44,828 nt of DNA from Anseongella ginsenosidimutans (GTDB taxonomy: Bacteria; Bacteroidota; Bacteroidia; Sphingobacteriales; Sphingobacteriaceae): positions 1 to 44,828 of the forward strand of contig JAJUHF010000011.1 of the NCBI GenBank assembly GCA_029268045.1. The letters run 5' to 3'. A program made the position numbers and the translations under genes. Every line of letters begins with the position of its first letter. The stretch's first letter is position 1. A model generated the notes under the pieces. That model was not told the DNA's origin. It did not search any database and saw only the letters and a program-made list of their open reading frames with translations. This document shows, in pieces, positions 17,431 through 25,250 of this stretch.

Positions 17431-19788
17431 CTAAAATTTAAAGTTGTATGAAATGGATGGAATGAATTTGAAGATAGCTGTCTGCACCGCTTCGGTGGTA
17501 TTGGGGTCGCTCTCGGCCTCCCGGAAGCTGATCGTATACGCATTCTCCCGCCCGTAGGCATTATACAGGCTGAACGTAAGCTCGGAGGAAAATTTCTTTC
17601 GCTGCTTCAGTAGCCAGGTGGCTCCCAGGTCCAGTCGATGATAATCCGGCATCCGATAGGCATTGCGGTCTGTGTAATAATAGATGATTTCATCGTCTAT
17701 CCGGTATTTTCCGGCCGGCAGGGTCACCGCGTCGCCCGTATAGTAAACCCAGTTGGCCGAAAGCGTCCAGCGGGGATTGAGCTGATAGGTGGCTACAATG
17801 GCGATATCGTGCGTGCGATCCTGGCGGGCATTGTACCAGCGGTCGCTGTTTATGCCGTTGATCCGGCGCTCGGTTTTGGAAAGCGTATAACTGAGCCAGC
17901 CGCTAAAACGCCCGGCTTGCTTTTTCAGATGCCATTCGAGGCCGTACGCGCGGCCTATGCCGAAGAGCAATTCGGTTTCGATCGCGTTGCCGTTCCAATG
18001 GATGTCGGCGCCGTCCCGGTAGTCGATCTGGTTTTGCAGGTCTTTATAGTAGGCTTCAACCGTGAGCTCGTATCTGTTCCTGAACAGGTTCCGGTAATAA
18101 CCGATTGAAACCTGATCGGCTATTTCCGGCTTAATGAGGTTCGTGCTGGCCACCCACTTGTCGGTTGGGCTGGAGGCCGATGAATTGGAAAGCAGGTGCA
18201 GGTTCTGGACGTTCCGTGCAAAGGAAGCTTTCAGTGAGCTGTTCTCATTTAAACGAAAGCTCGCTGCCAGGCGCGGTTCCAAATTGAACCATGTTTTCAC
18301 TACCTCCCCCTTGCCGTAGCGCAGCGTGTCGGTGATGTTTCCTTCGCCGTCAAGCTGAAAGAAATCTCCTTCTCCGATTACGCTGAAGGCGGTGGCGCGC
18401 AGACCGTACGTAAGGGTCAGCCGGTCGGAGGCGTCCCAGGTATTGCTTGCATACACGGCGTTTTCCCAGGACCTGCGGGTTTGCAATGCTTCGGAGTGGA
18501 TATTCGCGTTGTTGGAACTCACCTGCCCCGGCCGGATGCTGTGACGGATCGTGTTAAAACCGAAACGGACGTTGTTCCGGTTCAGAAACCATTGGAATTC
18601 CTGTTTTAAGTTCCAATCCCGGATCTGCGAAAAAATATCAAAGTCGGCGGCTCCGCTTCGGATCGCGATCTGGTAATTGTAATTGCTGAAAATCAGGGAG
18701 GTGTTGGAAAACAGCCTGTTATTGAAGATGTGATTCCAGCGCAAAGTGCCTGTTCCGTTCCCCCAATCCAGGCCGAACAACTCGCCTACCCCCAGGCGAT
18801 CCTGTCCGAAATATCCGGAAAGAAAAATCCGGTCGCGATCCCCCAGTCTGTAATTGACCTTCGCATTGAGATCATAAAAGTAGAGCGTATTTCCGTTGAT
18901 GGTCGAGTCGTTCGACATTTTAAGGAACATGTCGGCGTAGGTGCGGCGCCCGGTGATCAGAAACGACGATCGGTCCTTCTGCAGGGGGCCTTCCACATTC
19001 AATTTGGCTGAAATGAGACCGATCCCGCCGCTGACGCCGAAGTCCTGGTTGTTCCCGTCGTTCATCTTAATGTCCAGGACAGAAGACAGTCTGCCGCCGT
19101 ACTGCGCGGGCATTCCCCCTTTGTACATGGTCATGTTTTTTACCGCGTCTGAGTTGAAAGTGGAAAAGAAGCCCAGCAGATGCGACGCATTGTACACCGG
19201 GGCTTCGTCCAGCAGGATGAGGTTTTGGTCTGCCGCGCCACCGCGCACAAAAAAGCCGCTGCTTCCTTCGCCCGCATTCTTGATGCCGGGAAGAAGCTGC
19301 ATGGCCTTGATGATGTCCCTCTCTCCCAACAGGACCGGGATGCTTTTGATCTCCTCGGCACTAAGTTGTTCTACGCCCATCTGCGGACTTTCCAGGCTGC
19401 GTCCGTCCGAGGGCGCGGTGACAGTCACCCCCTCCAGGCTTTGCGCTGCTTCTTCGAGCTGAATGGGAAGCGCAATGTCCCGGTCCAGCATAAGGGGTAT
19501 TATTTTGCTTTCCATGCCCAGCGCAGTGACCTCAAGCTGGTAAGATCCCTTGGGCAGGGTCAGGGAATAAAAGCCGTATTCGTTGCTCGCGGTACCGATT
19601 GTGCCAGCCATGATCGTTACCCCGATAAGCGTTTCCCCGGTATTGGCCGATTGGATGGTCCCGCTGACCGTGTACCGTTCCTGTTCCGGGGCAGACGAAA
19701 CGGTCTGCGCGCGGGACAGATGGACGAAAAACGGAAGTGGACTGAAGAAAAAAAGTAATAGTAATTTAAAGCGCCTCCTCTGGTTCAT
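17431..19788 (-). CDS. TonB-dependent outer-membrane receptor (DUF4249-associated type)
   Basis: 785 residues with a signal peptide (MNQRRRFKLLLLFFFSPLPF, cut near SRAQ). A carboxypeptidase regulatory-like domain covers about 39-115 (YTVSGTIQSANTGETLIGVT). The plug is about 135-245, with IKSIPVLLGERDIIKAMQLL, GFFVRGGAADQNLILLDEAP and AQYGGRLSSVLDI. The rest is a 22-strand-type barrel ending in ISYNFKF with the terminal Phe of outer-membrane proteins. It is shorter than SusC-type receptors and lacks their LYGARGANG signature, so it belongs to the other large Bacteroidota receptor group. It is the first gene of the minus-strand pair with DUF4249. Ligand unknown; the nearby phosphoesterase is a hint but not proof of a phosphorylated ligand. 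Confidence 0.93.
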   Translation of the reverse strand: MNQRRRFKLLLLFFFSPLPFFVHLSRAQTVSSAPEQERYTVSGTIQSANTGETLIGVTIMAGTIGTASNEYGFYSLTLPKGSYQLEVTALGMESKIIPLMLDRDIALPIQLEEAAQSLEGVTVTAPSDGRSLESPQMGVEQLSAEEIKSIPVLLGERDIIKAMQLLPGIKNAGEGSSGFFVRGGAADQNLILLDEAPVYNASHLLGFFSTFNSDAVKNMTMYKGGMPAQYGGRLSSVLDIKMNDGNNQDFGVSGGIGLISAKLNVEGPLQKDRSSFLITGRRTYADMFLKMSNDSTINGNTLYFYDLNAKVNYRLGDRDRIFLSGYFGQDRLGVGELFGLDWGNGTGTLRWNHIFNNRLFSNTSLIFSNYNYQIAIRSGAADFDIFSQIRDWNLKQEFQWFLNRNNVRFGFNTIRHSIRPGQVSSNNANIHSEALQTRRSWENAVYASNTWDASDRLTLTYGLRATAFSVIGEGDFFQLDGEGNITDTLRYGKGEVVKTWFNLEPRLAASFRLNENSSLKASFARNVQNLHLLSNSSASSPTDKWVASTNLIKPEIADQVSIGYYRNLFRNRYELTVEAYYKDLQNQIDYRDGADIHWNGNAIETELLFGIGRAYGLEWHLKKQAGRFSGWLSYTLSKTERRINGINSDRWYNARQDRTHDIAIVATYQLNPRWTLSANWVYYTGDAVTLPAGKYRIDDEIIYYYTDRNAYRMPDYHRLDLGATWLLKQRKKFSSELTFSLYNAYGRENAYTISFREAESDPNTTEAVQTAIFKFIPSISYNFKF

Positions 19789-19907
19789 ATTTATCTGTTT
19801 TGTACAAGGGACAACCGCGGCGGGTCTTACCCCTACCTGCTGTACGGTTTTCCATCTGAATATGCGACAAATCCCACGAAGGGGATAACAAAACAGAAAT
19901 GAATTGG

Positions 19908-20519
19908 TTAGCTTATTTGTTTGTTGAGCTCGTCCTGTAAGCGACGATTGAGTTTCTGCTCGCGTTCCAGCGCCCGTTTGCGGTGCGCCTCAAATTCCTT
20001 TTTGGTTTCTTCGAGGTTTTTCACCGCTTCCATCGTGACGGCATGGCTTCTTTTGAATCGGAAGATAAACAACAACAACAGTGCGGCCAGTCCCAGGACC
20101 AGGCCCCACATGATGCTGTTGTAAAGGTTCTTGTGGGTCTGGATCCCAAGAAAGGCGATGCTGTTCTTTGTCGCGATGGCAGCCTCCAATTCGCTTCGGG
20201 CTGCTTCGGTTTCGGCCTGAAGGGCCGCGATTTCTTCTTTTCTTTCCGTTTCGGCGGAATGCATTCCGGCCAGCTCGGATTTCATGGTCCGGATCGAATC
20301 CAGGATGTTGGCCTCCAGTTTACTGAGCCAGGTCTTCTTTACTACTTTATATTCCTGGAAACTATTTGATTTCCGGGTGATGTACTCGAATTGGTCCTGG
20401 ATGGATCCGCCATCGAGCGAAAGTTCTTTTTGGGGGCTTTCAGGAGATTCCTGCGCCTGAGAAAACGTGAATGTGAAAGTGATCAGCAGAAGTGAAAAGA
20501 GTAGATTTTTAGTTTGCAT
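19908..20519 (-). CDS. Membrane protein with signal peptide, coiled coil and one membrane span; function unknown
   Basis: 203 residues from ATG 20519 (MQTKNLLFSLLLITFTFTFS, cut near QAQE). A TTG one codon earlier is also in frame but unlikely. The mature protein has an acidic N-terminal part, a conserved-looking stretch with QEYKVVKKTWLSKLEANILD (about 56-75), a Glu/Ala-rich coiled coil (about 78-118), one membrane helix (about 136-154), and a basic coiled coil to the C-terminus. Similar Bacteroidota proteins are often labelled tRNA (guanine-N1)-methyltransferase in databases. Nothing here looks like a methyltransferase, and that label should not be transferred. The layout suggests a cell-envelope spacer or scaffold protein. 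It is transcribed alone, 119 bases from the receptor gene. Confidence 0.8.
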   Translation of the reverse strand: MQTKNLLFSLLLITFTFTFSQAQESPESPQKELSLDGGSIQDQFEYITRKSNSFQEYKVVKKTWLSKLEANILDSIRTMKSELAGMHSAETERKEEIAALQAETEAARSELEAAIATKNSIAFLGIQTHKNLYNSIMWGLVLGLAALLLLFIFRFKRSHAVTMEAVKNLEETKKEFEAHRKRALEREQKLNRRLQDELNKQIS

Positions 20520-20600
20520 CAATCGAATTTATAACAGTACGACCCCATGGCCGGAGATTTTCATCCAGCACGATACTAACCTAACTGCGATATGGGAAAA

Positions 20601-21318
20601 TTATTGTACGCCGGGGGCGTCTTTTAACAGACCAAGCAATTGGGTCGCGTTTGCCGGAGCGTATCCTGCTTGGTCGTTATCAAAATAAATGAAAACTTCT
20701 TTGCCTTGGTCCCGCCACTTCAGACACCGGCGAAACCATTTTTTAAGCGTGCCGAGCGGGTACTTGCCCTGGTATTTATTCCCCGGTCCGTGCAGTCTGA
20801 CGTACACGAAATCGGCCGTCACCTTTTCGGGAGAACGGTGTCCGGCCAATTCGTAAATGCAGAAGGCGCATTGATGGGCGTTCAGCAGATCGTAGATCTC
20901 ATCCCTGTACCAAGTGGGGTCACGGAACTCGAAGGTAAACCGCAATCCTTTTGGAAGCAATTGCAGAAAGCGTTCGAAGCGTTCCGCATTCACCTTCCAG
21001 CGGGGCGGAAGCTGAAATAAAACAGGGCCGGCTTTTTTCCCCAGCTCCTGGACGCCTTCGAAGAAGTAGTTTAATTCCTCTTTTTCGATTTTTAGCTTTT
21101 TCATATGGGTCACGTACCGGTTTCCTTTCACCGCGAAAAGGAAATCCGACGGGACCGACTGCGCCCATTTTTTAAATGTCTGCGGTTTGGGCAGGCGATA
21201 AAAGGGATTGTTCAGTTCAACCGTTCAATTGGTCCTTTTCCCGGATGTTCTCCGGGTAGAAATTGCCGGCCCAATGTTTATAGTGCCAGCCCGAGGTGCC
21301 GATATGAAAGAAATCCAT
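20601..21318 (-). pseudogene. DUF72 (YecE-like) gene broken by an internal deletion and frameshift
   Basis: From ATG 21318 the frame reads MDFFHIGTSGWHYKHWAGNF, then YPENIREKDQLNG and a stop (TGA near 21218). In another frame the family sequence resumes at once with VELNNPFYRLPKPQTF, KKWAQSVPSDFLFAVKG, RYVTHMKKLK and continues to TAA at 20601 (RFTFEFRDPTWY, FVYVRLHGPG, VFIYFDNDQAGYAP). Intact DUF72 proteins carry about 8-10 more residues between the LN and VELNN parts (a YYAxHFxTVELN-type segment), so a short deletion that also shifts frame explains the break. The hexamer TTGAAC occurs twice at the joint, fitting slippage. The 3' part is open for over 170 codons and could still be made from an internal GTG, but it would lack the N-terminal strand. 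A sequencing error alone would not remove these residues. Confidence 0.85.
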
Positions 21319-21481
21319 CTTCCGACAAATTGCAAAAACATTGCCCGGTGAAAAGAAGCTGGCATGATTTTCGAGTTATATTCAATGAAATACTCTTTAG
21401 GGGGTGGTTTTAATAAACCTGAGAATACACCCATCGAACCTGATCTGGACAATGCCAGCGAAGGGAGTAAAAAGAGGTTTC

Positions 21482-21515
21482 AAGGGTTTTGGTATAAGAA
21501 TATGCCAAAACCCTT
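21482..21515. terminator. Strong hairpin terminator next to the CinA-type gene
   Basis: AAGGGTTTTGG (21482-21492) pairs perfectly with CCAAAACCCTT (21505-21515) around a 12-base loop. A run of six T follows on the plus strand. It lies 5 bases past the stop of the minus-strand CinA-type gene; on that strand a T-rich stretch comes about 9 bases after the stem. Most likely it ends that gene and blocks traffic in both directions. Confidence 0.55.
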
Positions 21516-21520
21516 CTTTT

Positions 21521-22039
21521 TTACTGCGTTGATTTATCGCGGGCGTCCCGCAATACCCGCGCGAGGTGGTGTAGGGCCTGGTTGGTATAGTCCAACTGCA
21601 CGTCGATCATCGAGGTCTTCACGCTAAAGAGTTTCCGCGTTAAAAGAATTTCCTGATTTTTTGCGATGGCCAGGAAGGCAAACAGGGTAGGATCGTTGGT
21701 GTCACCGGGCTGACCCGCGTTTCCATTGGCATATCCGGTAATCCCGATTGCGTAATCGCTGCTGAATAGACGGTTGCTGCCCGTGGCCATTTCGGATGAG
21801 ACCTTCTCCGATACGCAGTCGCAGGCTTCGGCATGGATCGGCTCCACCAACAGGTGACGGGCCTTCTGCCCGTTATTATAAGCGGTGATGCCTCCCTGGA
21901 AAAACCGGGTCGCGTCCTTGGCCGATGAGAAAGCTGCCTGAAGATAACCCGACGTGACACTTTCCGCAACGGAAAGGGTACGGGAGTTTTCGATAAGCAA
22001 GTTTCTGATCTCCCTTAAACAAGTTGTATCGTAACGCAT
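21521..22039 (-). CDS. Stand-alone CinA C-terminal-domain protein (PncC-like nicotinamide-nucleotide amidase family)
   Basis: 172 residues from ATG 22039 (MRYDTTCLREIRNLL). Longer in-frame starts add a Cys/Pro-rich extension unlike the family. Motifs: LSVAESVTSGYLQ (24-34, usually AESxTGG), FFQGGITAYNN, RHLLVEP, VSEKVSSEMATGS and YAIGITGYAN. This is the CinA C-terminal (PncC) fold, which deamidates nicotinamide mononucleotide for NAD recycling. The glycine pair of AES-TGG is Ser-Gly here, GITGxAG becomes GITGYAN, and the tail diverges, so activity is not certain. The N-terminal MoaB-like half of full CinA is absent, as in many PncC proteins. It is divergent from the HepT-like gene over a 178-base spacer. 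Confidence 0.82.
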   Translation of the reverse strand: MRYDTTCLREIRNLLIENSRTLSVAESVTSGYLQAAFSSAKDATRFFQGGITAYNNGQKARHLLVEPIHAEACDCVSEKVSSEMATGSNRLFSSDYAIGITGYANGNAGQPGDTNDPTLFAFLAIAKNQEILLTRKLFSVKTSMIDVQLDYTNQALHHLARVLRDARDKSTQ

Positions 22040-22217
22040 GGTTCCATGTTCTTGATTAACGAGTTTGCAAAAATTCGGCCTGTTTTCCAAGGGGCAGGCG
22101 CTAGGAAGGGAGTACCCAGATGAGGAAGCAGGGCAACAGGCGGGGAACATCCCAAAGGTCTGAAAGCCGGCCGGTTAGTCCGCCCGCGTTTGGCAAACTT
22201 TTTAATTGAATAAAGGC

Positions 22218-22811
22218 ATGGCAAGTTTTGAAACGGACAGATCGATTTTATTGGATATCGCCGATGCGATCCTTGAAATTAAAGCGGAAGTGGGAACACT
22301 GGATTTCAGAGATATTAACGAATACAACGAGGATGAGTACAGCCAGCAGGCCATCAGTGCCCAACTGGCCCAGATCGGGACCGCGGCCGCCCTGCTTTCC
22401 CCGGATTTCAAGGAGGAATACGGAACCATCGACTGGGATGTACTGGTCAGCCTGCAGTTTGCGGGAGACGACCAGCAGCTGGAATTGGATACGCATTCGG
22501 AGTGGAATCTGATCGAATACGATCTGACCGAAATCGGGGAGGAGATTCTTGATCTTTCCGACACGATTCAGGGCGATGAGGATCTGGAGCGGGTAAGCCT
22601 GAATCAGGAGGATCTGGAAGATCTTACCGAGCGGCAGCAACGCAGGAAAGCGGCTGTAGAGGAACAGTCCCAGCAGGTAGAAGACGAGGCCGACCAATAT
22701 ACGGAATACGATCGCGCGAGTGAACAGGAAGACGACAGCCTGATCGACCAGCGCTTTAACAATACCTATGTGCGGGACGCATCCGGTGATGAGGGAGAGG
22801 GTGATCAATGA
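22218..22811 (+). CDS. Acidic HepT/DUF86-like protein lacking the RNase motif
   Basis: 197 residues from ATG 22218; a TTG four codons earlier is less likely. Residues 8-112 follow the DUF86/HepT helical pattern: RSILLDIADAILEI at the start, QQAISAQLAQIGTAAALLSP (HepT: nLxxIGEAxxxLsp), YGTIDWDVLVSLQ (HepT: PxIxWxxIxxxRN), and later a D-x-x-S-E-W-N-L-I-E-Y-D-L end (HepT: vW.iv..dLp). Where HepT has the RNase motif Arg-x4-6-His, the segment is LQFAGDDQQLELDTH with no Arg. The C-terminal 85 residues are highly acidic and Gln-rich, probably disordered, and unlike HepT. No MntA-type nucleotidyltransferase partner lies nearby. It could be a non-catalytic relative with a new role. The assignment is by eye and needs a profile search. 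Confidence 0.6.
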   Translation: MASFETDRSILLDIADAILEIKAEVGTLDFRDINEYNEDEYSQQAISAQLAQIGTAAALLSPDFKEEYGTIDWDVLVSLQFAGDDQQLELDTHSEWNLIEYDLTEIGEEILDLSDTIQGDEDLERVSLNQEDLEDLTERQQRRKAAVEEQSQQVEDEADQYTEYDRASEQEDDSLIDQRFNNTYVRDASGDEGEGDQ

Positions 22812-22863
22812 GTCAATTCTACTTTTATTTTTTATCAAGTCAATTATTTAAATAAGATTAGTT

Positions 22864-23373
22864 ATGGATTCAGCGATGAGAAATTCAAAAATGCATCAAC
22901 TGTTTTTAGATCAGTTGAAAGACATGTACTGGGCAGAAAATCATATTGTGGAAGCCCTTCCCAAAATGACAAAAGCTGCCACGTCGGAAAGCCTGAAAGA
23001 AGCTTTTGAAGAGCATCTGGAGGTAAGTAAAAATCATGTGAAAAGGCTCGATGAGGTATTCAAGAGCCTGGATGAGAAATCCGAGGGCAAGGTTTGTCCC
23101 GCCATCAAGGGCTTAGTCGAGGAAGGGGAAGAGATTATTGAAGAGACCGAAGACGACACCATGACCCGGGATGCTGCGCTGATCATTGCCGCGCAGAAGA
23201 TAGAACATTACGAAATTGCCTCCTACGGCAGCTTGGTTACATTAGCCAAAAGGATGAAGCATACCAAGGCGGCGGAACTTTTGGGCGACACGCTCGGTGA
23301 GGAAAAAGAAACGGACGAAACACTCACCGGCATCGCCGAAAGCTTCGTAAACGAAGAGGCTGCACAGGAATAA
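22864..23373 (+). CDS. DUF892 ferritin-like stress protein (YciE/YciF family)
   Basis: 169 residues. The DUF892 start is clear: MHQLFLDQLKDMYWAENHIV (from Met10), then ALPKMTKAATSESLKEAFEE, HLEVSKNHVKRLDEVF, CPAIKGLVEEGEEIIEE, DAALIIAAQKIEHYEIASYG and GDTLGEEKETDETLTGIAE. The repeated E-x2-H pairs (EEH, EHYE) are the metal sites of this four-helix bundle. Members are induced by osmotic, starvation or oxidative stress and may bind iron or manganese; their reaction is not settled. Met5 or Met10 could also be the start. It lies 52 bases downstream of the HepT-like gene and ends before a strong terminator. Confidence 0.93.
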   Translation: MDSAMRNSKMHQLFLDQLKDMYWAENHIVEALPKMTKAATSESLKEAFEEHLEVSKNHVKRLDEVFKSLDEKSEGKVCPAIKGLVEEGEEIIEETEDDTMTRDAALIIAAQKIEHYEIASYGSLVTLAKRMKHTKAAELLGDTLGEEKETDETLTGIAESFVNEEAAQE

Positions 23374-23408
23374 GTGCCCATCCTATCACGAGCATGACAA
23401 TTCCCTGT

Positions 23409-23444
23409 AAACAGGACGGGGTACCAAATACCCTGGTCCTGTTT
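23409..23444 (+). terminator. Rho-independent terminator of the DUF892 gene
   Basis: AAACAGGAC (23409-23417) pairs with GTCCTGTTT (23436-23444). Inside, GGGTA and TACCC pair as well. A run of five T follows at 23447-23451. It lies 36 bases after the DUF892 stop. Confidence 0.7.
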
Positions 23445-23482
23445 GCTTTTTCCCATCCGAATTCATTGCAATAGTTAAGAAG

Positions 23483-23704
23483 ATGAAAACAATCACTTTA
23501 AATCTGCCTCATGAAATAAACGAGGCAAACGCGCGGGAGATCAAAATTGCGGTGGCGGCAATCCTTTTTGACAAATCGGTTATCACCTCGGAGGAGGCCG
23601 CACGCTTTGCAGGAATGACAAAGCGTAACTTTCTTGTCACCATGGGAAACTACGCACACATCTATACCCAAATGCTGGGTGCCGCCCGGAAAGCCGGACA
23701 GTAA
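23483..23704 (+). CDS. UPF0175-family small protein (antitoxin-like)
   Basis: 73 residues: an N-terminal strand MKTITLNLPHEI, a helix with AREIKIAVAAILFDKSV, then ITSEEAARFAGMTKRNFLVT, which fits the UPF0175 core (lSxgkAAexAGlsxxeF, a helix-turn-helix-like segment). UPF0175 proteins often act as antitoxins next to a PIN-domain (DUF3368-type) toxin. No PIN gene follows here; the next gene, 132 bases on, is an oxidoreductase. It could be an orphan antitoxin or a small DNA-binding regulator. It follows the DUF892 terminator, so it probably has its own promoter, which I could not place. Confidence 0.8.
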   Translation: MKTITLNLPHEINEANAREIKIAVAAILFDKSVITSEEAARFAGMTKRNFLVTMGNYAHIYTQMLGAARKAGQ

Positions 23705-23774
23705 TCTCGCTTTTCGGGGTATCGGAATCGGGGTTCTTCACTGGTTTCAATCGAATTAAATCACGTACGGCCTT

Positions 23775-23805
23775 TTTGCCCGTTCGAAAAAAATGCATAA
23801 TTTTA
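23775..23805 (+). promoter_or_regulatory. Candidate promoter of the Gfo/Idh/MocA gene
   Basis: TTTG at 23775-23778, a 19-base spacer, then TAATTTTA at 23798-23805 (7 of 8 to TAnnTTTG). The expected start is near 23812, about 24 bases before ATG 23836. Confidence 0.4.
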
Positions 23806-23835
23806 GGCATTCGATTGCAAACCTGAATCAATATA

Positions 23836-25236
23836 ATGGAACCAAGTATCTCCCGACGTTCATTTCTTTACTCGGTCAGCATGCTTGCTGCCGGCACGGC
23901 CATCACAAGCCCGCTTCCAGGTTTTGGACGAACTAAAAAACTGAAGCTGGTACTGGTGGGCACCGGGGTCCGGGGAATCTCCTTTTGGGGGAAACGCCTG
24001 GTGGATCAGTACCCGGAGAAGCTGGAATTTGTCGGTCTTTGTGATATCAATCCCGGCCGGGCTGCATTTGCGCGGACATACATGGGCGTGCACTGCGGAG
24101 TTTATACCGATTTCGACCGCATGATCGCAGAAAACAAGCCCGATCTGGTTATCGTGACCACCACCGATTCCACCCACCATGAATTCATCATCAAAGGGCT
24201 GGAAGCTGGATGCGATGTGTTGACCGAGAAGCCCTTGACCACCGACGAGGTAAAATGTCAGGCCATTCTGGATGCGGAACGCAAATCCGACCGGAACCTG
24301 ATTGTGGGATTCAATTACCGATGGAGCCCCTACATGACCAAGGTGAAGGAATTGCTGCACGCGAAAACCATCGGCGATATCACCTCCGTGGATTTTCACT
24401 GGTATCTGAATACCTATCATGGCGCATCCTATTTCCGAAGATGGCATGGGCTGATGGATAAAGGAGGATCGCTTTGGGTGCACAAGGCGACCCATCATTT
24501 TGACCTGCTCAACTGGTGGCTGGATTCCGATCCGGAAGAAGTATTTGCCTACGGCGACCTGGAACACTACGGACATAACGGCCCCTTCCGGGGTCGGACA
24601 TGCCGAAGCTGCGAGCATAAAAAGGAATGCAACTATTACTGGGACATTACCAGTAGCCGGCATGACATGGACCTGTATGTGGCCCACGAGCAGCACGATG
24701 GCTACTTCCGTGACGCCTGCCTTTACCGCAAGGAAATTGATATTTACGACAAAATGTCGGCGCAGATCCGCTATGCCAACAAGGCGGTGGTAAATTATTC
24801 CCTTACCACGTATTCGCCCTTCGAAGGATGGCACATCGCATTCAACGGACAAGCTGGCCGGATTGAAGCCTGGCTGGATATCCCTTGGCTAAAGAACGAA
24901 AACCTGAGCCAGGAGGACCTTCATGCTGCGGAAATGAATCAAAACCTGAAGAACGATAAACAGGTCGAACCGATCATCGTGTTCAAAAACTGGGAAGACT
25001 ATAAGACCGTACGCGTCGTGAGTCAGCGGGGCGGACACGGCGGAGGCGATAAGCGCCTGCATGATAAAATCTTTTCAAATCCGAACGCGCCCGATCCCTA
25101 CAAGCATGCAGCGGGTGTTCGCGACGGCGCCATGTCTATCCTGATTGGGATTGCCGCCAGACGGAGCATTGAATCCAAAAGGCCCATCCGGATCGCCGAT
25201 CTGACCGATCTTGAACCCCAGCCGAACCGCGTATAA
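23836..25236 (+). CDS. Tat-exported Gfo/Idh/MocA-family oxidoreductase with a four-cysteine cluster
   Basis: 466 residues. The leader SRRSFLYSVSMLAAG (6-20) is twin-arginine, so export of the folded, cofactor-loaded enzyme is likely. The Rossmann fold begins with LVLVGTGVRG (38-47), and the family motif EKPLT is at 131-135. The second domain has GGSLWVHKATHHFDLLNWWL, where the His residues are probable catalytic ones. An insertion carries Cys256, Cys259, Cys265 and Cys295 (C-x2-C-x5-C-x29-C), a likely Zn or Fe-S site that structures the insertion. Members oxidise or isomerise sugars with NAD(P), and exported ones are frequent near glycan loci. It ends 14 bases from the convergent sulfatase. 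Substrate not deducible. Confidence 0.9.
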   Translation: MEPSISRRSFLYSVSMLAAGTAITSPLPGFGRTKKLKLVLVGTGVRGISFWGKRLVDQYPEKLEFVGLCDINPGRAAFARTYMGVHCGVYTDFDRMIAENKPDLVIVTTTDSTHHEFIIKGLEAGCDVLTEKPLTTDEVKCQAILDAERKSDRNLIVGFNYRWSPYMTKVKELLHAKTIGDITSVDFHWYLNTYHGASYFRRWHGLMDKGGSLWVHKATHHFDLLNWWLDSDPEEVFAYGDLEHYGHNGPFRGRTCRSCEHKKECNYYWDITSSRHDMDLYVAHEQHDGYFRDACLYRKEIDIYDKMSAQIRYANKAVVNYSLTTYSPFEGWHIAFNGQAGRIEAWLDIPWLKNENLSQEDLHAAEMNQNLKNDKQVEPIIVFKNWEDYKTVRVVSQRGGHGGGDKRLHDKIFSNPNAPDPYKHAAGVRDGAMSILIGIAARRSIESKRPIRIADLTDLEPQPNRV

Positions 25237-25250
25237 GTTGGGCGCCGCTC

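Noticed and set aside
20920-21168. Short minus-strand frame in the middle of the DUF72 region
   Set aside because: It is out of frame with both recognisable DUF72 parts; the region is better explained as one frameshifted gene.
21364-21627. Small plus-strand frame between the DUF72 pseudogene and the CinA-type gene
   Set aside because: It runs through a terminator hairpin and into the opposite CinA-type coding region; no family resemblance.
23860-24852. 330-codon minus-strand frame within the Gfo/Idh/MocA gene
   Set aside because: Fully contained in a convincing oxidoreductase gene, no motifs, His/Val-rich shadow composition.
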